A DNA stretch of 9,457 nucleotides, taken from positions 1 to 9,457 of the forward strand of contig JAICWX010000331.1 in NCBI GenBank assembly GCA_025934635.1. The letters run 5' to 3'. The DNA is from Streptosporangiaceae bacterium. Its GTDB lineage: Bacteria > Actinomycetota > Actinomycetes > Streptosporangiales > Streptosporangiaceae. Positions 5,354-9,457 of the stretch are shown one piece after another. A program made the position numbers and the translations under genes. How positions within the stretch are numbered: the first letter of the stretch is position 1; the number at the start of each line of letters is the position of its first letter. Below the pieces are notes generated by a model. That model ran no database searches, was not told where the DNA came from, and saw nothing but the letters and a program-made list of their open reading frames with translations.

Positions 5354-7012
5354 TCAGGGGTGGGTGCGGGCTGGGATGCCGAGTTGGACGGGTTGTCTGG
5401 GGCTGGTGCTGGTCATCTGCTCGACCTGGGCGAGTTTGTGTCGGGCTCCGGCGAGGCTGATCTGGAGGGCTTCGACTTCGCCGAGCCAGCCTTCGCGGCG
5501 GGCTTCCTCGATCCGGGTGATCAGGTTGTCGCGGACTTCGAGGAGGCGGGGGCGTTGGGCAGGCTCCGGGCGAAGGAGCGGGCAGCGTAGGCACGAGTGC
5601 TCGTGGATGCAGGCGGTCGCGTAGGAGCGTCCGCAGGTGCCCAGGGCGACCTTGCGGTGTTCGAAGTGTCCGAGGAACTCCTGCCATTCCTGGTCGGTGG
5701 GGGTGCGGTATTCCTCGCTGGGTCGCAGTGCCCGGCGTCGGGCGATGAAGGCCCGGTGGCCATTGATCGCTTCTTCTGGATAGACGGCCTTGTAGCCCAT
5801 GGTGGTGTTGATGTCCCGGTGCCCGGCGACGAGTTGGGCGATATGGGGTGGCATGCCGTGGAGCACGGCGTCGGTGATGAAGAGCCTGCGGAAGTCGTGC
5901 GGGGTGAACCTCAGCAGCTGGCCGGCGGTGTCGGTCAGGCCGCTGTCGTCCAGGGCCCGGCAGATCCAGTCGCGGATGGTGCCGCTGGAGATGGAGCGGG
6001 CGGACATGGCGAATCGGCGCTGGAACAGCAGTGGCATCGGCGGGTTCCATACCCGCTCGTGGGTGTCGTAGGAGGCCACGCAGGGAACCTGGCTGCCGGG
6101 CTGGCGGATGCGGCGAAGGACGGCGGCGAGGGTGTCTGCTAGTTCGGGGCTGACCACCAGCACTCGTTCGGCGTCGGTCTTGGAGGGGGCGATCTGCAGT
6201 AGCGGGATCAGCTCGGTGCTGGCCGGCAGTGTGTACTGGATCAGGCTGTGGTGGCTGAGCTCGGTGAGTTCCTCGATACGCATCCCGGTGTGCCGCAGGG
6301 TTTCCACGGCCGCCCAGGTCCAGAACGCCCGGTCCTCCTCACCGGTCAGGTCCCGGCGGGTGTGGGTGTCCGGGTCCTCGGTCCAGATCCGGGCGCTGGG
6401 TCCTGCGCCGCGGAGCGGGGCCCGGTGCAGGGTCTGGCCCTGGCAGGTGAAGGGCTGGCCGGGGAGGGTGGAGCCGGCCAGGTTGAGGCGTTCGGTGCCG
6501 GCCTGGGCCCGGACGAGGAGGCGGGCGGCCAGGGTGGGCAGGACCGGGAGGCGTTCTCGGGTGCGCTGGTCCATGCGGGACTTGCGGCGGCGCAGTTCCT
6601 TGCTGTGGACCAGATCCTCGCGGCGAACCGGGCTCGGGGCGGCCCACGGTCCCCAGCGGGCGGGTTCCTCCATCGCCCACTGGGCGATGTCGAGGTAGAA
6701 GGCCCGGACCGTGCCGAGTTGGCTGCGGCCGTCCGCGCGCGGACTGCGTTTCTCCAGAATCTGTCCGTCGGGGCCGGTGGTGCGGGTGGCCTTCGTCAAG
6801 ATGCGGTGCTTCCAAGCGGAGGCCACTTCGGGGGCCAGGTTGAGTGAGGCGATGCCGGGGTGGTGGAGTTCCAGGTCGCGCCAGAACAGGCGGCCCAGGG
6901 TGAAGGCCAGGCTCCGCAGGCTGGTGTGGTCCAGCATCGGCTGGCGTTCCAGCAGGTAGGCGTGCAGCAGTTCACGGGCCGGTCCGTTGGTGATGTCGTA
7001 GCGGTCCAGCAT
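5354..7012 (-). CDS. Catalytic half of a large tyrosine recombinase (TnpB-like), separated by an amber codon
   Basis: This reading frame of 552 aa from ATG 7012 holds a complete tyrosine-recombinase catalytic set. R245 lies in HTGMRIEEL, K278 in APSKTDAERV, H372 and R375 in TPHDFRRLFI, H398 in LVAGHRDINTTMGY and nucleophile Y407 in MGYKAVY. After the catalytic domain comes a cysteine cluster, C460-x7-C468-x5-C474-x2-C477, with nearby His470 and His472 (a possible zinc site). A helical, probably coiled-coil tail follows (about 485-535). The frame continues upstream without interruption for 7 more codons (GQLSPAQ) to TAG 7036-7034, and beyond it the same frame codes for the preceding 261-aa piece. 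ATG 7012 lacks a properly spaced ribosome site (nearest GGGG ends 18 nt upstream), so independent translation would be weak. The catalytic residues are intact despite the interruption. Confidence 0.85.
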   Translation of the reverse strand: MLDRYDITNGPARELLHAYLLERQPMLDHTSLRSLAFTLGRLFWRDLELHHPGIASLNLAPEVASAWKHRILTKATRTTGPDGQILEKRSPRADGRSQLGTVRAFYLDIAQWAMEEPARWGPWAAPSPVRREDLVHSKELRRRKSRMDQRTRERLPVLPTLAARLLVRAQAGTERLNLAGSTLPGQPFTCQGQTLHRAPLRGAGPSARIWTEDPDTHTRRDLTGEEDRAFWTWAAVETLRHTGMRIEELTELSHHSLIQYTLPASTELIPLLQIAPSKTDAERVLVVSPELADTLAAVLRRIRQPGSQVPCVASYDTHERVWNPPMPLLFQRRFAMSARSISSGTIRDWICRALDDSGLTDTAGQLLRFTPHDFRRLFITDAVLHGMPPHIAQLVAGHRDINTTMGYKAVYPEEAINGHRAFIARRRALRPSEEYRTPTDQEWQEFLGHFEHRKVALGTCGRSYATACIHEHSCLRCPLLRPEPAQRPRLLEVRDNLITRIEEARREGWLGEVEALQISLAGARHKLAQVEQMTSTSPRQPVQLGIPARTHP

Positions 7013-7033
7013 CTGGGCTGGGCTGAGTTGCCC

Positions 7034-7036
7034 CTA
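7034..7036 (-). other. In-frame amber codon interrupting the large recombinase
   Basis: TAG lies between ACC (Thr261 of the upstream piece) and GGG in the context ACC-TAG-GGG-CAA. Distances of 783 nt to the GTG start and 24 nt to the downstream ATG are both multiples of 3, so both pieces share one frame. Removing the stop gives one 821-codon ORF. A single-base change from CAG, GAG, AAG, TGG, TAC or TCG would produce it. Confidence 0.85.
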
Positions 7037-7819
7037 GGTGGCGAAGGCCCGCCGGGTGGAGGGAGCGTCGGGGCCGAGGACGCCCATGGAGTGGAGGTGT
7101 TCGTAGAAACCCAGGCCCTTGTTCTTGCGCCGCCGGTCGCCGTCCAGGAGCTGGGACAGTTCCAGGCAGTCGCCCACGGTGATGTCCGCGATGCTGCCGC
7201 CCTTGGCGGCGACGATGGTCGCGACCCGGCGGAGCGCGGTTGTCTTCATCGTCTGCCCGGCCGAGGACGCATCGCAGCGCGCCGCGAGCCCGGCGAAGCC
7301 CTCCGGGTCACGGGTTCGGGCCAGGTCGGTGACCAGGTTCTGCGGCGCGCGGGGCGTCAGCAGCCAGGCCAGGCTGGGGCGGATGGCGTCCGCGCAGACC
7401 AGCAGCACCAGGCAGACCCGCAGGTTGCTGGTCACCGAGACCGAGGCCCCCGAGCGCAGGTTGCCCCTCTGGAGCAGGGCCAGCACCGGTCGCCACCAGT
7501 CGGCGTTGCCCAGTTCCTCGCTGCCGCCCGCGGTCCAGCGTTGCTGCCAGGTGGCACCGGGCTGGTCGGCGAGCCAGTTCACCACGCCCGTCAGTCCACG
7601 CCGGCGACGTTGCTGCAGGTCGAGGCCGCCGTCGATGAACGGCGCTGCCAGCACCCTGGCCAGGAGGCGGTCACGGTCCAGTTCGGTGACGGGCCAGGAA
7701 AGGGGAACGATCCGGGGCGGGAAGCGCCCGTGCAACTGCTGCATGTCCGGTCCGCGGCGGCTGGCCGTGCTCGCGATCAGACCCGTGAGCGGTGCCGTCA
7801 TCGTCTCGGCGCGGTTCAC
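7034..7819 (-). CDS. N-terminal half of the large tyrosine recombinase
   Basis: This 261-aa piece begins NRAETMTAPLTGLI after a GTG start. It is rich in helices and contains WLADQPGATWQQRWTAGG (about 82-99), typical of the core-binding, SAM-like region of large actinomycete integrases. MKTTALRRVATIVAAKGGSI and ITVGDCLELSQLL follow (191-225). No R-H-x-x-R-H-Y catalytic set is present, so alone it cannot recombine DNA. GTG 7819 overlaps the stop of the preceding recombinase gene as GTGA, with GAGGGG 8 nt upstream, which supports translational coupling. A longer frame to 8176 lies inside the upstream gene and is rejected as start. The piece ends at TAG 7034 in frame with the catalytic half, so it is best seen as the front of one broken or read-through gene. 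Confidence 0.75.
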   Translation of the reverse strand: MNRAETMTAPLTGLIASTASRRGPDMQQLHGRFPPRIVPLSWPVTELDRDRLLARVLAAPFIDGGLDLQQRRRRGLTGVVNWLADQPGATWQQRWTAGGSEELGNADWWRPVLALLQRGNLRSGASVSVTSNLRVCLVLLVCADAIRPSLAWLLTPRAPQNLVTDLARTRDPEGFAGLAARCDASSAGQTMKTTALRRVATIVAAKGGSIADITVGDCLELSQLLDGDRRRKNKGLGFYEHLHSMGVLGPDAPSTRRAFAT

Positions 7820-9012
7820 TGCGACCGCCCCTCGAACAGCGTTTCCATCGTCTCCGGCCGGTAGCCCGGCGCCGGTGGAGGAACCCGGCTTGACGTTGCA
7901 CCCTGTGCTGCCTGCCGCCGGTGGTGGGCCAGGACCTCGGAGATCACCTCGTCGGGTGCGGGCGTCAGATACAGCTGAGTTGTGGACAGATGGACATGTC
8001 CCAGGACCCACTGGATATCGGTGAGCGGCAGATCCGGATCGCGCGCCATCCGGTAGGCGGCCGTATGGCGAAGATCGTGAAGCGACCAGTTCGCGCCCAG
8101 TGCCGCATTCGCCCGCACGAACATCGCGCGCGCCGCATGGTAGGTCAACCGCCGCCACGGGCGACGCAGGGTCCACCAGATCGGATCATCGCGCCCCGTG
8201 GCCACCGCCGGGTCCAGCGCGCTCTGGTAGAGCCGCAACCAGACGAACGCATCGGGCGAGGCCGGAAGTTGCTGCACGGCCCGCGAGCCCTTGCGGACCA
8301 CCGTGACCAGCTGCTGGCCCGGATCGACATCCCCGCACGACGCCCCGAGCAGTTCCGAGGCCCGTGCGCCTGTCGATACCCACAGCGCGACCAGGGCCCG
8401 GTCGCGGTTCGAGCCCAACTGGGCGAAGAGCTGGCTGAACCGCTCGTCGGGGATGCGTCGCGGGATCCGCCGGGGCAACCTGGGCCAGTAGCGGCCTGCA
8501 CGCTCGTTGCGGAACGGCTCCATCGGATTGTGGTGGGCATGGGCCCGGACCTCGCCTCGCTCGCGGACCAGCGGAAACGGGTTGACCATCGGCCCCGACC
8601 CGGCCTCCTGGTGGAAGCCGTAGAAGCTCCGCAGCACCGTCTCACTGTGAGCGAGTGTCGACGCCGCATAGGTGCGGCCAGGACTGCGCTTGCCGGTCAC
8701 CGGGTTCGCCACCCCGGCCGGCCCCGCCCCGCGCCGCGGCTTGTCGGCCGCGGCCAGCCAGCGGCAGAAGTCCCTGGCCTCCACCCGCGTCGCCTGCCCC
8801 CACGGGACCTCGACTGCCCGCAGGAACCGGAACCAGCGCAGCAGGTCCAGCGCATAGGACCGCTGAGTCGCCGCCGCCAGCCCCGCTGCCTGCAGCTCCC
8901 TCAAGAACGCCGATACCGGAACAACCGTCACGCCGGCCTGGTCAACCAGACGGTACGGCTCCCACGGATCACCGGTCTCCACCAGGCCGCCCGAACCCGC
9001 CACCACCAGCAC
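7816..9012 (-). CDS. Tyrosine recombinase / integrase (TnpA-like)
   Basis: This 398-aa site-specific recombinase has a complete catalytic set: R217 in STGARASELLG, K241 in VVRKGSRAVQQLP, H312 and R315 in LHDLRHTAAYRM, H339 in VLGHVHLSTTQLY, and nucleophile Y348. The N-terminal core-binding domain spans about residues 32-135 (VPVSAFLRELQAAGLAAATQ, RSYALDLLRWFRFLRAV, then STLAHSETVLRSFYGFH). The length fits actinomycete integrases of Tn554-TnpA type. The gene is first in a minus-strand unit; its TGA overlaps the GTG of the large recombinase by 4 nt, so both products are probably made in coupled amounts. The GTG at 9012 is the most upstream candidate start and has no well-spaced ribosome site; GTG 9006 or 9003 are alternatives, so the exact N-terminus is uncertain. 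No damage is seen. Confidence 0.92.
   Translation of the reverse strand: MLVVAGSGGLVETGDPWEPYRLVDQAGVTVVPVSAFLRELQAAGLAAATQRSYALDLLRWFRFLRAVEVPWGQATRVEARDFCRWLAAADKPRRGAGPAGVANPVTGKRSPGRTYAASTLAHSETVLRSFYGFHQEAGSGPMVNPFPLVRERGEVRAHAHHNPMEPFRNERAGRYWPRLPRRIPRRIPDERFSQLFAQLGSNRDRALVALWVSTGARASELLGASCGDVDPGQQLVTVVRKGSRAVQQLPASPDAFVWLRLYQSALDPAVATGRDDPIWWTLRRPWRRLTYHAARAMFVRANAALGANWSLHDLRHTAAYRMARDPDLPLTDIQWVLGHVHLSTTQLYLTPAPDEVISEVLAHHRRQAAQGATSSRVPPPAPGYRPETMETLFEGRSQ
7828..7833 (-). promoter_or_regulatory. Ribosome binding site deciding the GTG start at 7819
   Basis: GAGGGG on the minus strand ends 8 nt before GTG 7819. It lies inside the final codons of the upstream recombinase gene, whose TGA overlaps this GTG by 4 nt in all (GTGA). 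ATG 7801 in the same frame has only a weak GAGA-like site. Confidence 0.6.
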
Positions 9013-9248
9013 CGCCAGATCGCGGCCGGCCTCGTCTCCACTGGGGTCGTCCCAACCTGAACTAGCTGGTCAGGGGGCTGGTATGAGCCGAATAGGGAGT
9101 GCTCGTGCTGGTGGGAGCGGCTGAGCGTAGCTGCTGATCATTTGACGTGCCTGGGTTTGACCGGCGTGTCGTGCCCAGGGCGACGGGTTCTGCTGGTTAT
9201 CGTCTGTGTCCATTCCTGTTCGCACGGTAATGCGCCTGAGGGGGCGGG
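9013..9248. other. Intergenic region between divergent genes
   Basis: This 236-bp non-coding stretch must hold the leaders of the minus-strand recombinase unit and the plus-strand gene at 9249. It contains TTTGAC twice (9141-9146 and 9156-9161) and a small dyad, CCTGGG (9150-9155) with CCCAGG (9174-9179). No convincing -10 element or terminal repeat could be matched. One end of the recombinase element and one end of the adjoining element may lie here. Confidence 0.4.
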
Positions 9249-9457
9249 ATGGAGTTAGCGGACCGGATCACCGGCCGGGTAGCCGAGCTGACCGGCGAGG
9301 TCGAGCTGCTGCGCAAGCAGCTCGCCGACGCTGAGCACGAGCTGGAACGGCTGGTGATAGCCGGGCAGGTCATCACCCAGCTGATGGCCGGTGACGCGCC
9401 CGCCGGCGATGAGCCGGCCGGGCCGGCTCAGCAGGGTTTCGGGCTGCTGGTGCCCCC
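9249..9457 (+). CDS. Partial gene: N-terminal coiled-coil protein, cut by window end
   Basis: ATG 9249 follows a strong purine-rich site (GAGGGGGCGGG). The visible residues (about 69) start MELADRITGRVAELTGEVELL. A heptad-patterned helix runs to about residue 45 (LRKQLADAEHELERLVIAGQ, VITQLMAG), followed by an acidic Gly/Ala/Pro linker and GFGLLVP. From memory, Streptomyces genomes carry many short proteins with this coiled-coil start, a LLVP-like motif and a C-terminal winged helix, often beside transposase genes. The diagnostic C-terminus is outside the window, so this remains tentative. No stop codon is reached. Confidence 0.6.
   Translation, partial: MELADRITGRVAELTGEVELLRKQLADAEHELERLVIAGQVITQLMAGDAPAGDEPAGPAQQGFGLLVP

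Larger units (their letters stand above)
5354..9012 (-). mobile_element. Two-recombinase (Tn554-like) tyrosine recombinase module
   Basis: Two co-directional, translationally coupled tyrosine recombinase genes occupy this span: a 398-aa one, then a large one broken by an amber codon. Paired tyrosine recombinases of different size in this order are the hallmark of Tn554-type elements (TnpA, TnpB, with a small TnpC last). Only the recombinase genes can be delimited here; no terminal repeats, attachment site or cargo genes can be assigned. A TnpC-like third gene is absent downstream of 5354, where an IS1380 relic begins within 25 bp. Whether this was a transposon or an integrated plasmid or island integrase set is not decided by the sequence. 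Confidence 0.5.

Noticed and set aside
7820..8176. N-terminal extension of the middle recombinase frame to 8176
   Set aside because: It overlaps the catalytic C-terminus of the intact recombinase and its translation is Arg/Gly/Pro-rich and unstructured; the GTG at 7819 with its own ribosome site is better.
5354..9012. A recombinase-in-trio (RIT) element, since three successive reading frames are present
   Set aside because: The middle frame lacks the catalytic residues and is in phase with the third, so there are two recombinase genes, one interrupted, not three.
7921..9060. Long plus-strand ORF opposite the 398-aa recombinase
   Set aside because: Antisense shadow typical of high-GC coding DNA, with no recognisable domain and skewed Arg/Pro composition.

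Overview
The window is very GC-rich, with G/C-biased third codon positions, long antisense shadow ORFs, and protein families typical of actinomycetes. It looks like a chromosomal accessory region of an actinomycete (Streptomyces / Streptosporangiales-like; I cannot place it more finely). The layout is a short conserved-gene island flanked on both sides by mobile DNA.

Region 1 (about 109-1500) is an ISAs1-family insertion sequence. It has one apparently intact DDE transposase on the minus strand, candidate 18-bp imperfect terminal inverted repeats, and a large palindrome that buries the transposase start codon. Just outside its right end is a 13-bp perfect inverted repeat (1514-1550).

Region 2 (about 1600-4413) holds what look like resident genes. 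They are a 65-aa membrane peptide followed by a strong stem-loop terminator, a UBP-type zinc-finger protein on the minus strand, a divergently oriented LysR regulator sharing a 219-bp intergenic region with it, and a likely two-gene operon of small membrane proteins (183 and 80 aa).

Region 3 (about 4445-5353) is a graveyard of remnants. A 5'-truncated fragment on the minus strand resembles a DICT-type sensory domain. It abuts a both-ends-truncated IS1380-family transposase fragment on the plus strand, which in turn abuts the end of the recombinase genes.

Region 4 (5354-9012, minus strand) is a tyrosine-recombinase module. Its first gene encodes an intact 398-aa recombinase with a complete catalytic set. 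The second gene is coupled to it by a 4-nt GTGA overlap and would encode a large, roughly 821-codon recombinase, but an in-frame amber codon (7034-7036) divides it into an N-terminal half of 261 aa and a catalytic half of at least 552 aa. Two co-directional tyrosine recombinases of this kind recall TnpA/TnpB of the Tn554 group. No TnpC-like third gene is visible, because the place where it would lie is occupied by the IS1380 remnant.

The right edge (9249 onward, plus strand) is the start of a coiled-coil protein, cut off by the window end. The most notable observations are the in-frame amber codon, the start-codon-sequestering palindrome of the IS, and the 13-bp perfect inverted repeat.
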